Numbered from the stretch's first letter, positions 40,849-49,431 are shown. The stretch: DNA of 64,000 nucleotides from Streptomyces sp. R302 (GCF_012927245.1 NZ_JABBGE010000003.1:124001-188000); one strand, 5' to 3'. The notes: generated from the letters alone by a model not told the origin. A program made the numbers and translations.

Positions 40849-41648
40849 GCGACCGGCGTGGCTCGCGGGCCTGGAAGGTGTACGGCCCCCGGGGAGCCGT
40901 CGCGCTGAAGGCGAACGACCCTCACGGCGACGGGGCGCGGGAGAAGGCCGCGGAACTGGCGCAGGAGGATGTTCACCTCGCGCGGCTCGCCGAGGCGGGA
41001 GCACTGTGCCCCGGGTATCGGGTGGACGCGGGCGTGTGGGAGGGCGGGCGGTGGCTCGCGGTGCGGTGGGTCGACGGCCGGCCGGTGTGGGAGGCGTTCG
41101 CCCCCGCGCGGGCCGGGGAAGGGCCAGGTGCACGGCCGTGGCTGCTCGACGTCGCCCGGACGTGGGCCGGGTGCCTGGCCCGGATGCATGCCGTCGGGTG
41201 GGCTCACGCGGACGTCCAGCCCACCAACACCCTGGTCGCGGCCGACGGGCGGGCGGAGGTCATCGACTACGCCCTCGCCTGCGGCCCCGACGGCGGCCCG
41301 CGCCTTCCCTACCGGGGGGCTCTCACGCACACCACCGCCCCCGAGATCGCGGCCGCCGTCCTTGCGACCCCGGGGGACACCCACGTACGGGCCACTCCGG
41401 AGGCCGACGTGTGGGGGCTCGGTGCGTCGCTGTACTGGTGCTGGACCGGGCGGCGCCCGGTCGCGTACGAGGAGGGTGACGCCCGCGCGGTGAAGCTGGC
41501 GACCATCGCCGAAGGTGCCCTCGTCCCGCTCTCGAAGATCCGGCCCTGGAACTTCCCTGGGTTCGAGGAGGTGATCTCTGAGTGCCTCGCTCCTGCGCCC
41601 GGAGATCGCCCCACGGCCGCCGCGGTCGCCGGAATGCTCACCCGATGA
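40764..41648 (+). CDS. Atypical protein-kinase-like protein
   Basis: A 294-residue kinase-like fold. HADVQPTN stands where kinases have HRDxKxxN, and VIDYAL where they have DFG; the APE-like TTAPEIAAAV and VWGLGASLYWCWTGRRP of the C-lobe are clear. The changed HRD and DFG motifs make it either a divergent phosphotransferase or a pseudokinase. GTG at 40764 is used; GTG at 40797 would shorten the overlap with the previous gene. Its stop overlaps the GNAT start. Confidence 0.75.
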   Translation: MDEAIPPPDEAVHCLKGLLGEPLRTRLLSDRRGSRAWKVYGPRGAVALKANDPHGDGAREKAAELAQEDVHLARLAEAGALCPGYRVDAGVWEGGRWLAVRWVDGRPVWEAFAPARAGEGPGARPWLLDVARTWAGCLARMHAVGWAHADVQPTNTLVAADGRAEVIDYALACGPDGGPRLPYRGALTHTTAPEIAAAVLATPGDTHVRATPEADVWGLGASLYWCWTGRRPVAYEEGDARAVKLATIAEGALVPLSKIRPWNFPGFEEVISECLAPAPGDRPTAAAVAGMLTR

Positions 41649-42121
41649 CCAGGCTGCGCCCACTGACCGCCGATGACGCCCCGGCGGTCCGCCGCGTCTA
41701 CAGCGGGGCCGCCCTGGCCTTTCTCGGACGGGCCGAGATGGGCGAGCGGGAGGCCGTGGAGTATGTGGCGCGGGCACGGGAGGGGGCTGCGGCCGATCCG
41801 GTGGTCCAGTACGTCCTCGGCGTGGAGGTCGACGGCGACCTCGTCGGCGTCGCGAAGCTCGGCCGCCGGCCGGGCGGGCACGGGCGCGTGAGCTATGTCC
41901 TGCGGGAGGACAGCTGGGGGAGCGGCCACGCGACGAGCGCCGTCCGGGACCTCGTCTCGTTCGCCTTCGGCGCCGGGGGATTCACCTCCCTCGGCGCCAA
42001 GCACCACCCGGCCAACCACGCCTCCGGCCGGGTCCTGGAGAAGTCGGGCTTCACACGGGCGGGTTGGTATGGCGGGATGGTCGAGTACCGCAGGTACCGC
42101 ATGGTCGTACCACGCCGGTGA
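41645..42121 (+). CDS. GNAT-family N-acetyltransferase
   Basis: A 158-residue GNAT of the RimJ-like type: TRLRPLTADDAPAVRRVYSG, VSYVLREDSWGSGHATSAVRDLVSFAF (acetyl-CoA loop) and NHASGRVLEKSGFTRAGWYGG. The ATG at 41645 overlaps the kinase-like stop, so it is the last gene of the coupled run. Substrate unknown. Confidence 0.88.
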   Translation: MTRLRPLTADDAPAVRRVYSGAALAFLGRAEMGEREAVEYVARAREGAAADPVVQYVLGVEVDGDLVGVAKLGRRPGGHGRVSYVLREDSWGSGHATSAVRDLVSFAFGAGGFTSLGAKHHPANHASGRVLEKSGFTRAGWYGGMVEYRRYRMVVPRR

Positions 42122-42151
42122 GGTGCGGGCGGTCCGCTTCCGTGCGGGCCG

Positions 42152-42829
42152 TCAGTCCGCCGTCAGCTCCGCGAGTTCCTTCTCCAGGTTCTCCCGGGCC
42201 TGTTCCTCCCAGACCGCCGCGCCGTACGGGGTGCGGAAGAGGCGGGGGAGGGCGAGGAGGTGGCGGAGGACGGTGGCGCGGCCTTCGCGGAAGGCGTCGT
42301 CGGGGACGAAGGCGTACTCCTCGCGGACTGCTGCCGCATACCCCCGGTAGGTGTCGGGGTCGGTGGCGAGGATGGCGAGGTCGGCGTCGCAGAGGGTCTC
42401 GCCGTTGAGGTCGCCGGGGGCCGGGTCGTGGGTGACGGTGAGGCGGACCAGGCGGGCCACCTCCGCGACCTCGTGGGCGGTCAGCCCGGCTTCGGTCAGG
42501 GCGCGTTCGGCGAGGTGGGCGGAGCGTTCCTCGTTCTCGGAGCGGTCGGGGCGGTAGACGGCGTCGTGGAACCAGGCGGCCAGGCGGACGAGTTCGAGCT
42601 CTCCGCCCTCGCCGCCCAGGTCGGTGAGCTCGTCGATCCGGTCGAGGACCGCCCGCAGGTGGGCGGTGGTGTGGTAGCGGCGTTGCGGTTCGGCCCAGCG
42701 GCCGAGCAGGTCGCGGCCGTACGGGGCGGGGTCGGGGCCCTCGCGGCCGGCGCGGGCGGCGAGCAGGGTGGCGTTCCAGCGCCGGAGGAGGTCGCCGGTG
42801 CCGGTCGGGCTGTCCTCGGTTGCGGTCAT
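42152..42829 (-). CDS. HD-domain metal-dependent hydrolase
   Basis: A 225-residue HD-type protein. RRYHTTAHLRAVLDRIDEL gives the first His, AAWFHDAVY the HD pair, and CDADLAIL the last Asp. The family includes predicted phosphohydrolases of nucleotides. ATG at 42829 is chosen; upstream the frame enters repetitive and operator DNA. It is divergent from the MFS gene. Confidence 0.85.
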   Translation of the reverse strand: MTATEDSPTGTGDLLRRWNATLLAARAGREGPDPAPYGRDLLGRWAEPQRRYHTTAHLRAVLDRIDELTDLGGEGGELELVRLAAWFHDAVYRPDRSENEERSAHLAERALTEAGLTAHEVAEVARLVRLTVTHDPAPGDLNGETLCDADLAILATDPDTYRGYAAAVREEYAFVPDDAFREGRATVLRHLLALPRLFRTPYGAAVWEEQARENLEKELAELTAD

Positions 42830-42962
42830 GGGCGCATTCTGCCCGTCCGGGCGGCCGGAGCCCCTCCGGAACCCCGGCGGAAGCCCGTCCGGAAGCCCGT
42901 CCGGAAGCCCGGCCCGAGCCCCTCCGGGAGGCCGGCCGGAGGGCGTACACCTCTCGGGCTTA

Positions 42963-43015
42963 CATACCCCCCATGGGTATGTTACGGTGCTCCGCGAAGG
43001 TACCCCCTGGGGGTA
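42963..43015. promoter_or_regulatory. Two CsoR-type operator boxes before the MFS gene
   Basis: CATACCC-CCCAT-GGGTATG (42963-42981) and TACCCCC-T-GGGGGTA (43001-43015). Both share the ATACCCC/GGGGTAT pattern seen at 52444-52544 in the copper operon. The second is 28 bp upstream of the start at 43044. This predicts control of the MFS gene by CsoR or a close relative. Confidence 0.75.
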
Positions 43016-43043
43016 TGTGAATGGCGAGTGAAGGGGCAGTGCG

Positions 43044-44483
43044 ATGTCGAACGTCAACCCCCGGCGCTGGTGGGCACTCCTCGTGCTCGCCACCGCCCAG
43101 TTCATGGTCATCATGGACACCTCGATCATCGGGGTCGCGCTCCCCGAGATGCAGAAGGACCTGGGCTTCTCCCAGGGCGGGCTCCAGTGGGTGTTCAACG
43201 CCTACGTGATCGTCTTCGGCGGCCTGCTGCTCCTCGGCGGACGCCTCTCCGACCTCGTCGGAGCCCGCAGGATCTTCGTCACCGGCTGGTCCGTGATGAT
43301 CGCCGGCTCGGTCCTCGCCGCCGCCGCGCAGACCGCCTGGGTCGAGATCGCCGGCCGCGCCGTGCAGGGCGTCGGCGGCGCGCTCATCGCGCCCTCCGCG
43401 ATGACCCTCCTGATGATGCTCTTCATGCACGACCCGAAGGAGCTCGGCAAGGCGATGGCGCTCTACGGCGCCGCCGCCCCGGCCGGCGGCACCGCGGGCG
43501 TCTTCCTCGGCGGCGTCTTCACCGAGTGGGCCTCCTGGCAGTGGGTCTTCGTCATCTACATCCCGATCGGCCTGGCCACCCTCGCCGCCACCCGCCTCCT
43601 CCCGGAGGTCGGATCCCGCCGCGGCGCCGTCGACGTCCTCGGCGCCGCCGCCGTCACCGCCGGCCTCGCGCTCGCCGTCTTCGCCGTCGTCCGCGCCCCC
43701 GAGGCCGGCTGGGGCTCCACCGGCACGATCCTCCAGCTGATCGGCGCCGCCGTCCTCCTGGCCCTGTTCCTGGTGATCCAGAAGTCCGTCCGCGAGCCGC
43801 TCATGCCGCTCGGCGTCTGGCGGGTCCCGCGCCTCGGCTTCGCCAACCTGGCGATGACGCTGCTCGGCGCCGCGTGGATCCCGATGTGGTACTTCCTCAA
43901 CCTGTACCTCCAGCAGGTCCTCGGTTACGGGGCCTTCGCCTCCGGCGCCGCGCTGCTCCCGATGACCGTGCTCCTCATGATCTTCATGACGGCCGTCACC
44001 GCCCGCCTCATGGCGAAGGTCGGCGCCAAGCCGCTCATCGGCGGCGGTCTGCTGGTCCTCGCCGCCGGACTGGTCTGGCTGGCCGCCGTCGAGCCCACCG
44101 GCACCTTCCTCGTCGACGTCCTGCCGGCCTCGCTCGTCGCCGCGCTCGGCATGTCCCTCGCCTACATCCCGGCGATGGTCGCCGCGATGTCCGGCGCCCC
44201 GCAGGAGCAGGCCGGACTCGCCTCCGGCATCGTCAACACCACCTACAACGTCGGCTCCGCGCTCGGCCTCGCCGCCCTCACCGCGGTCGCCATGTCGCAG
44301 GGCGCCGACCGGCTCGGCAACCTGCCCCAGCTCACCGAGGGCTTCTCGGCCGCCTTCATCGGCGCGGCCGTCATCGCCGCCGTCGGCGGAGTCGTCACCC
44401 TCCTGGTGATGAAGAGCGACGGGGCCCTGGCCACCGCGCCGGCGCAGTCGGCCGCCCCGGACGGCGAGAAGGCCGCCGTCTGA
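43044..44483 (+). CDS. DHA2-family MFS exporter, possibly copper-regulated
   Basis: A 479-residue 14-helix transporter. LVLATAQFMVIMDTSIIGVALPEMQKDLGFS is the first helix with motif D1 and GRLSDLVGARRIF is motif A. GRAVQGVGGALIAPSAMTLLMMLF holds motif C-like glycines. The protein is rich in Met. DHA2 members export drugs, and no copper role is known for the family. The CsoR-type boxes in its promoter are therefore unexpected. ATG at 43044 follows AGTGAAGGGGCAGTGCG. Confidence 0.88.
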   Translation: MSNVNPRRWWALLVLATAQFMVIMDTSIIGVALPEMQKDLGFSQGGLQWVFNAYVIVFGGLLLLGGRLSDLVGARRIFVTGWSVMIAGSVLAAAAQTAWVEIAGRAVQGVGGALIAPSAMTLLMMLFMHDPKELGKAMALYGAAAPAGGTAGVFLGGVFTEWASWQWVFVIYIPIGLATLAATRLLPEVGSRRGAVDVLGAAAVTAGLALAVFAVVRAPEAGWGSTGTILQLIGAAVLLALFLVIQKSVREPLMPLGVWRVPRLGFANLAMTLLGAAWIPMWYFLNLYLQQVLGYGAFASGAALLPMTVLLMIFMTAVTARLMAKVGAKPLIGGGLLVLAAGLVWLAAVEPTGTFLVDVLPASLVAALGMSLAYIPAMVAAMSGAPQEQAGLASGIVNTTYNVGSALGLAALTAVAMSQGADRLGNLPQLTEGFSAAFIGAAVIAAVGGVVTLLVMKSDGALATAPAQSAAPDGEKAAV

Positions 44484-44500
44484 CCCGTGCCCGCCCGCCC

Positions 44501-44540
44501 GCGCGAGGGGCCGCCCGATTCGGGGCGGCCCCTCGCGCGC
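44501..44540 (+). terminator. Terminator after MFS gene
   Basis: Perfect 17-bp arms CGCGCGAGGGGCCGCCC (44501-44517) and GGGCGGCCCCTCGCGCG (44524-44540) with a 6-base loop. Confidence 0.88.
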
Positions 44541-44638
44541 GCGGGCGCTCGCCCGTTCGGTCCCCGTCGCGGTGCGGTGGCTCCGGCACGGGGGTGAGCT
44601 GGTCGGGACCCCACCCCCGCACGTACGGGAGCAGCAGC

Positions 44639-44917
44639 ATGGCCGTCATCGTCACCGTCGAGATCCCCGGCGGCACCCAGGAGCAGTACGAGTCCACCAC
44701 CCGCCGCCTCAAGGAGGCCGAGTGGTGGCCCCCGCAGGGCTTCCTCGCCCACGCGGCGGGTCCGGACGGCTCCGGAGGCTGGCGGATCGTCGACTTCTGG
44801 GACTCGGAGGAGGACTTCCTCGCCTTCGCGGCGAAGGCCCGCCCGATCTTCCAGGAGCAGGGCCTCCCGCCGATCCTGCCGACCTTCCAGGACGCGGTGA
44901 ACATCATGCTCCGCTGA
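44639..44917 (+). CDS. Small ferredoxin-like (ABM-type) dimeric domain protein
   Basis: A 92-residue protein: MAVIVTVEIPGGTQEQYESTTRRLKE, WPPQGFLAHAAGPDGSGGWRIVDFWDSEEDFLAFAAK. The pattern fits the dimeric alpha-beta barrel fold of antibiotic-biosynthesis-monooxygenase-like proteins, with no cofactor site visible. Its function is not known. Confidence 0.75.
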   Translation: MAVIVTVEIPGGTQEQYESTTRRLKEAEWWPPQGFLAHAAGPDGSGGWRIVDFWDSEEDFLAFAAKARPIFQEQGLPPILPTFQDAVNIMLR

Positions 44918-45006
44918 CGCGGCTGACGCGGCCGGAGCCCACCGGCGCCCACCGGCGCCCGAAAACCCTTTGCGGGCAAGGAGACCGGCCGACACCCTTA
45001 CCCCCC

Positions 45007-45318
45007 ATGACCAGTCATCCTTCCCCGCGCCCCGTCGCGGACCTCTTCGCCGCCGACGGGCGGCTCGTCGCGATCCCGCGGCGCCCGGCCCGCCGCGAGG
45101 CGCTCCTCGCGCACCTCGCCGAGACCCTCTTCGAGTCCGGCCGCGTCTACCGCGAGTCCGAGGTCAACGAGGCGCTCAAGACCGTCCACGAGGACTACCC
45201 GGCCCTGCGCCGCTACCTCGTCGTCGGCGGGTTCCTCGCCCGGACGAAGGACGGCGCGGCCTACCACCGACAGCGGACGGCCCCGTTCCCCGGAGGTGCG
45301 ACCCCCGCCGTCGCGTGA
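45007..45318 (+). CDS. DUF2087 domain protein
   Basis: A 103-residue protein with the DUF2087 signature RLVAIPRRPARREALLAHLAETLFESGRVYRESEVNEALKTVHEDYPALRRYLVVGGFLART. The fold is winged-helix-like and is sometimes found fused to regulators. Its stop overlaps the LysE start (GTGA), so they form an operon. Confidence 0.88.
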   Translation: MTSHPSPRPVADLFAADGRLVAIPRRPARREALLAHLAETLFESGRVYRESEVNEALKTVHEDYPALRRYLVVGGFLARTKDGAAYHRQRTAPFPGGATPAVA

Positions 45319-45941
45319 CCGGCGCGGCGGTGGCCGGCCTGCTGGCCGGCTACGGCATCGCGGTCCCGGTGGGCGCCGTCGGCGCGCACCTGGTGGCGGT
45401 CGCGGCCCGCGGCCCGTGGCGTACGGGGGCGGGCGCGGCGCTCGGCATCGCGGCGGCGGACGGGGTGTACGCCCTGGTCGCGGTCGCCGGCGGGGCCGCG
45501 CTCGTGCCGCTCCTCGCGCCGGTGGCGACGCCCCTGCGTTGGGCGTCCGTCCTCGTCCTGCTGGCCCTCGCGGCGGCCTCGGCCCGTACCGCGCTCCGCG
45601 CCCACCGCGCCCACCGCGCCGGGACCCCGGCGGAGGACCGGCCGGTGACGGCGCCGCACCGGGCCTTCTGGACCTTCCTCGGCATCACGATCCTGAACCC
45701 GATGACGGTCCTGTACTTCACGGCCCTCGTCCTCGGCGGCCACGCGACGACGGGCCCGGCCCAGGCGGCCGTCTTCGTCGCCGCGGCCTTCGCCGCCTCG
45801 GCGAGCTGGCAGCTGCTGCTCGCCGCCACCGGCACCCTCCTCGGCCACGCCCTCACGGGCCCCCGCGCCCGGCTCCTCACGGGCCTGGCGTCGAGCGCCC
45901 TGATCGCCGTCCTGGCGGTGGGCCTGGCGGCCCGGGGGTGA
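45315..45941 (+). CDS. LysE-family transporter
   Basis: About 208 residues with six hydrophobic helices and the LysE-type features PVGAVGAHLVAVAARG near the start and FLGITILNPMTVLYFTALVL in the middle. Family members export amino acids or related compounds. GTG start in a GTGA overlap with the DUF2087 gene. Substrate unknown. Confidence 0.85.
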   Translation: MTGAAVAGLLAGYGIAVPVGAVGAHLVAVAARGPWRTGAGAALGIAAADGVYALVAVAGGAALVPLLAPVATPLRWASVLVLLALAAASARTALRAHRAHRAGTPAEDRPVTAPHRAFWTFLGITILNPMTVLYFTALVLGGHATTGPAQAAVFVAAAFAASASWQLLLAATGTLLGHALTGPRARLLTGLASSALIAVLAVGLAARG

Positions 45942-45943
45942 TC

Positions 45944-45983
45944 CAGTACGGCTCAGTACGGCTCAGCACGGCTCAGTACGGCT
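45944..45983. repeat. Tandem 10-bp repeat after LysE gene
   Basis: CAGTACGGCT repeats about four times with one base change, directly after the LysE stop. The rest of the 287-bp gap to the TetR stop holds no gene I can support, apart from a minus-strand frame that looks coding in base composition (about 45975-46120, ending in ...VPGAAHVLVQPY) but has no good start. Confidence 0.7.
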
Positions 45984-46144
45984 GTACGAGGACGTGCGCG
46001 GCGCCCGGGACACCGATCTTCAGGAGCTCGTCCTCCCCGGGCGTCGTGGGCGTGCCCGTCTCCTGCTCGAGGACCGCGCGGGACAGCGCCTGCACCCACA
46101 AGCGCGCCGCCGTGGACGAGGACGCGCAAGGGTGGTGCCATCTC

Positions 46145-46210
46145 GTCGCCTCCAGGAGGTGTCGCCTCCAGGAGGTGTCGCCTCCGGGGAAGTGTCGCCC
46201 CCCAGGAAGT
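46145..46210. repeat. Tandem 16-17-bp repeat with internal inverted repeats
   Basis: GTCGCCTCCAGGAGGT at 46145 and 46161 is identical; two diverged copies follow at 46177 and 46194. Each exact copy contains the palindrome CCTCCAGGAGG. Confidence 0.75.
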
Positions 46211-46228
46211 GCGGCGCGAAGGTGCGTG

Positions 46229-46903
46229 TCAGGCGCCGGTGGCCGCGTACCGGGCCAGGAACAGGTCCACTCCCGAGGCGATCGTCCGCTCCAGCTCGGC
46301 GTCGTCGATCTCCGCCTCCGGCGAGAAGGTCCGCACGAGCTGCGGCACCCCGACCGTCGCCGCGACGAGCTGCTGCACCGCCAGCTTCGGGTCCGGCACG
46401 TCGAGGACCCCGCGGGCGTCCAGCTCGGTGAAGGCCTCGACGAGCGGGCCGTTGTTCATGTCGTAGCTGACGCGGTACCAGAGCTGGCCCAGCTGCGGGA
46501 AGCGGTCGATCTCGCCGATGACGAGCCGCCGCAGCGACATGATGTCCGGCCGCAGCAGGATCCGCGCCCAGTCCGTCGTCAGCCGCACCAGGGCGGCGCG
46601 CAGGTCGGGGGCGGCGGCGACGGTCGAGTTCGTCGGCTCCAGGTCCGCGTACGTCTTCGGGAGTATCCCGCCGACGACCGCGAGGAACAGCCGCTCCTTG
46701 CTGCCGAAGTGCTTGTAGATCGTCGCCTTCGACACCCCGGACCGGGCGGTGATCGCGTCCATCGACGCCGCCGAGTACCCCTCCGCGAGGAACTCCGTCA
46801 GCGCGGCGTCGATGATCGCCTGCCGCTTGCGGGAGGCCGCGTCGGCGGGATCGGGGATGACGGGGATCCCGTACGCGGCGAGGACGTCCTTGCTGACGGC
46901 CAT
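46229..46903 (-). CDS. TetR-family regulator
   Basis: A 224-residue TetR protein. The HTH is RQAIIDAALTEFLAEGYSAASMDAITARSGVSKATIYKHFGSKERLFLAVV. The C-terminal TetR_C-type ligand domain follows (LRRLVIGEIDRFPQLGQLWYRVSYDMNNGPLVEAF). Its targets may be the LysE exporter or the MFS gene nearby, but no palindrome ties it to them. Confidence 0.9.
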   Translation of the reverse strand: MAVSKDVLAAYGIPVIPDPADAASRKRQAIIDAALTEFLAEGYSAASMDAITARSGVSKATIYKHFGSKERLFLAVVGGILPKTYADLEPTNSTVAAAPDLRAALVRLTTDWARILLRPDIMSLRRLVIGEIDRFPQLGQLWYRVSYDMNNGPLVEAFTELDARGVLDVPDPKLAVQQLVAATVGVPQLVRTFSPEAEIDDAELERTIASGVDLFLARYAATGA

Positions 46904-46969
46904 GGATACGTCCTAGCGGTGAGCGGCACGGGAGGGGCGCACCAGTATATGAAGGGGTGTTCGGCCCCC

Positions 46970-47266
46970 TCAGTCGCGGCGGGCCGCCGCGAGGGCCGCC
47001 GTCAGCGCGACGGCCGTGAGCCCCGCCCCCGCGGCCAGCACCGCGCCCCGGGAACGCCAGGACAGGGCCGACCACCGGGACTCCGCCGACAGCAGCGAGC
47101 CGAGGCTCGCCCAGGAGCCGACCGACAGGACGGAGGCCGCCGAGCCGACCGAGCCGACGGACAGGAAGGAGCCCACCGAGCCGATCGACAGCGTCGAGCC
47201 GACCGACCCGATGGACAGGAACGAGTTCCGCGAACCGATGGACCAGCGTGAACAGTCAGCGCTCAT
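46970..47266 (-). CDS. Serine-repeat membrane protein
   Basis: A 98-residue protein of short repeats, SIGSVGS and close variants, running from about residue 9 to 65. A basic hinge and one hydrophobic helix follow (AVLAAGAGLTAVALTAALAAA), then RRD. The repeats suggest a beta-helix or an extended surface stalk anchored by the C-terminal helix. No signal peptide. I know no function. Confidence 0.65.
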   Translation of the reverse strand: MSADCSRWSIGSRNSFLSIGSVGSTLSIGSVGSFLSVGSVGSAASVLSVGSWASLGSLLSAESRWSALSWRSRGAVLAAGAGLTAVALTAALAAARRD

Positions 47267-47291
47267 GGCCCGATCGTAGACAAGGCCGCCG

Positions 47292-48506
47292 TCAACGGCG
47301 CGGGGTGACCGAGCCCGCGTACACGTTCTTCGGCGTGACGATCTCCGTGACGGCCCGCGCCACCAGCGTCGACGGCTCCTGACCGCCGCTGAACGTGTCC
47401 GTGTTGAGCATCAGGACGAGCGTGGCTTTCTGGGACGGGAGGTGGACGGTCACGGTCTCGTAGCCGGGGAGGGAGCCGTTGTGGCCGATCCAGCCGTTGG
47501 TGTTCAGGATGCCGAGGCCGTACGAGGTGCCGGGGAAGCCGGTCGGGAGGGTCCTGAGGCGTTGCGCCTGGGTGGCGGGGCTGAGGAGTTCGCCGGTGGC
47601 GAGGACCTTCGCCCAGCGGTGCAGGTCGTCGAAGTCCGAGATCATCGCGCCGGCCGCCCACGCCCAGCTCGGGTTCCAGTCGGTGGCGTCGGCGACGGAG
47701 CCGTCGAGCGTCTGGTCGGTGTAGCCGCGCGGGTGCGGCTGCGGGAACTCGGCGCCCTTCGGCAGGAACGAGTGCCGCAGCCCGGCCGGCCGGATCACCC
47801 GCTCGTGCAGGACCTCCGCGAGGGGCCGGCCGGTGACCTTCTCGACGACCAGGCCGAGGAGGACGAGGTTGGAGTTGGAGTACTGGAAGGTGGCGCCCGG
47901 CTGGAAGGTGTTCGCGTGCCGGTAGCCGTACGACACCACCTCCCACGGGTTGTACGGCCGCTTCGGCTCGCTCAGCAGGTCGTGGACGAAGTCCGGGTCC
48001 GAGGTGTACGGGAACAGGCCGCTGCGCATCTCGGCGAGGTGCCGCAGCGTGATCCGGTGGCCGTTCGGCACGCCCCGGACGTAGTCGTCGATCGGGTCGT
48101 CGAGCCCGACCTTCCCCTCGTCGACGAGCTGGAGCAGCGCGGTGACGGTGAAGGTCTTCGTCTCGCTGCCGATCCGGATGTACCCGTCGGTGGACATCGG
48201 CCGGCCGGTCTTCTTGTCCGCGACCCCGGTGGCCCGGACGTAACACCCCTTCCCCGGCATCCACACGCCGACGACCAGACCGGGGATCCCGGCCTGCTTC
48301 CGCACCTTCTCGACGGTCGAGTCGAGCCGCGCGACGGTGGCGGCCGGCAGCCCGCCCCCGCCCCGGCAGTCGTCGCCGTCGCCGTCGCCGTGCCGGAGCG
48401 GTACGGGGACGGGCGCCGCGATCGCCGGCAGCGCGGCGGGCGCGAGGGCGGCCGCCGCGAGGAACAGGGCGGTGGCGAGGAGCCGGCGGGGGGTACGTCG
48501 TCGCAT
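47292..48506 (-). CDS. Secreted serine hydrolase (beta-lactamase/DD-peptidase family)
   Basis: About 404 residues with a signal peptide (RRLLATALFLAAAALAPAALPAIAA). The three active-site motifs are present: SETK (S114 to K117), YSN in QYSNSNLVLLG, and HNG in WIGHNGSLPGY. This is the class C / D-alanyl-D-alanine carboxypeptidase-like family common in Streptomyces. It probably acts on peptidoglycan peptides or is an esterase. Start at 48506. Divergent from the phosphatase gene. Confidence 0.9.
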   Translation of the reverse strand: MRRRTPRRLLATALFLAAAALAPAALPAIAAPVPVPLRHGDGDGDDCRGGGGLPAATVARLDSTVEKVRKQAGIPGLVVGVWMPGKGCYVRATGVADKKTGRPMSTDGYIRIGSETKTFTVTALLQLVDEGKVGLDDPIDDYVRGVPNGHRITLRHLAEMRSGLFPYTSDPDFVHDLLSEPKRPYNPWEVVSYGYRHANTFQPGATFQYSNSNLVLLGLVVEKVTGRPLAEVLHERVIRPAGLRHSFLPKGAEFPQPHPRGYTDQTLDGSVADATDWNPSWAWAAGAMISDFDDLHRWAKVLATGELLSPATQAQRLRTLPTGFPGTSYGLGILNTNGWIGHNGSLPGYETVTVHLPSQKATLVLMLNTDTFSGGQEPSTLVARAVTEIVTPKNVYAGSVTPRR

Positions 48507-48752
48507 GGGGAACGCCTTCCGGGGGGGCGGGAGGGGAGAAGGAGCGGGTACGCGCGCTGCCAGATCAGCACCGGCGGCCGGATCGTTGCGACGCCCGCCG
48601 ACGGGAGCGGGGCGAGTCCACTCGTTCGGCGCCGCCCGATCCGCGCAGCGCGCCCCCGGTCGGCGCCGCGCGCCCCGCAACCGGCGGGTGCCGGAAGCGC
48701 GTCCGGGAGGGAAACCGCAAGATCGTTTCTCCGGTACGGAAGGTACGCATCC

Positions 48753-49382
48753 ATGAGCAGCCCCCGCACGGCCGACCGCTTCCTCTACGTCACCCGGCAC
48801 GGCGAGGCCACGCCCGACGAGTCCGGGCTGACGGAGGCGGGGCGGCGGCAGGCGGTGCTGCTCGGGGAGCGGTTGCGGGGCGTGCCGCTGGCGGCCGTCC
48901 ACCACGGGCCGCTCGCCCGCGCCACGGAGACGGCCCGGTTGATCGGCGAGCAGCTCGACGGCGTGCCCGTCCGCGCTGCCGAGGAGGCCGGGGACTACGT
49001 CCCGTACCAGCCGTCCCGGGAGGAGCTGCCGGACGGGGCGGCCGACGGGATGCTCGGTTTCCTGGAGCAGTTCCCGGCGGAGGAGCGGGCGCGGGGCGCG
49101 GAGCTGGCGGCGGAGGCGGTCGCGCGCTTCACGGGGCCGGTGGAGGGGGACGAGCCGCGCCACGAGCTGCTCGTCACCCACAACTTCCTCGTCGGCTGGC
49201 TGGTGCGGGCGGCGCTGGACGCGCCGGCCTGGCGGTGGATGGGCGTCAATCAGGCGAACGCGGCGCTGACGGTGATCCGTTACGCCCCCGGCCGCCCGCC
49301 GGCCGTGCTCGTCCTCAACGACACCCGGCACCTCCCCGAGGACCTCCGCTGGACCGGCTTTCCCCCGGCGCTCCACATCTGA
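48753..49382 (+). CDS. Histidine phosphatase family protein
   Basis: A protein of 209 residues. The catalytic RHG is in LYVTRHGEATPDESGLTEAGRRQAVLLGERLRG, with HGPLARATETARLI giving the second Arg and ELLVTHNFLVGWLV the second His. It is likely a phosphomonoesterase of unknown substrate. ATG at 48753. The gene converges on csoR, with a shared terminator between. Confidence 0.9.
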   Translation: MSSPRTADRFLYVTRHGEATPDESGLTEAGRRQAVLLGERLRGVPLAAVHHGPLARATETARLIGEQLDGVPVRAAEEAGDYVPYQPSREELPDGAADGMLGFLEQFPAEERARGAELAAEAVARFTGPVEGDEPRHELLVTHNFLVGWLVRAALDAPAWRWMGVNQANAALTVIRYAPGRPPAVLVLNDTRHLPEDLRWTGFPPALHI

Positions 49383-49397
49383 CATCGGCGTACGACG

Positions 49398-49431
49398 ACG
49401 ACCGCCCCCCCTGCGAGGGGGGGGCGGTCGT
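49398..49431. terminator. Bidirectional terminator between phosphatase and csoR
   Basis: Perfect 14-bp arms ACGACCGCCCCCCC (49398-49411) and GGGGGGGCGGTCGT (49418-49431). Confidence 0.85.

Noticed and set aside
42838..42955. CRISPR-like array in the repeated CCGGAAGCCCGT stretch
   Set aside because: The units are about 12 bp with no unique spacers; it is a simple tandem repeat upstream of the HD gene.
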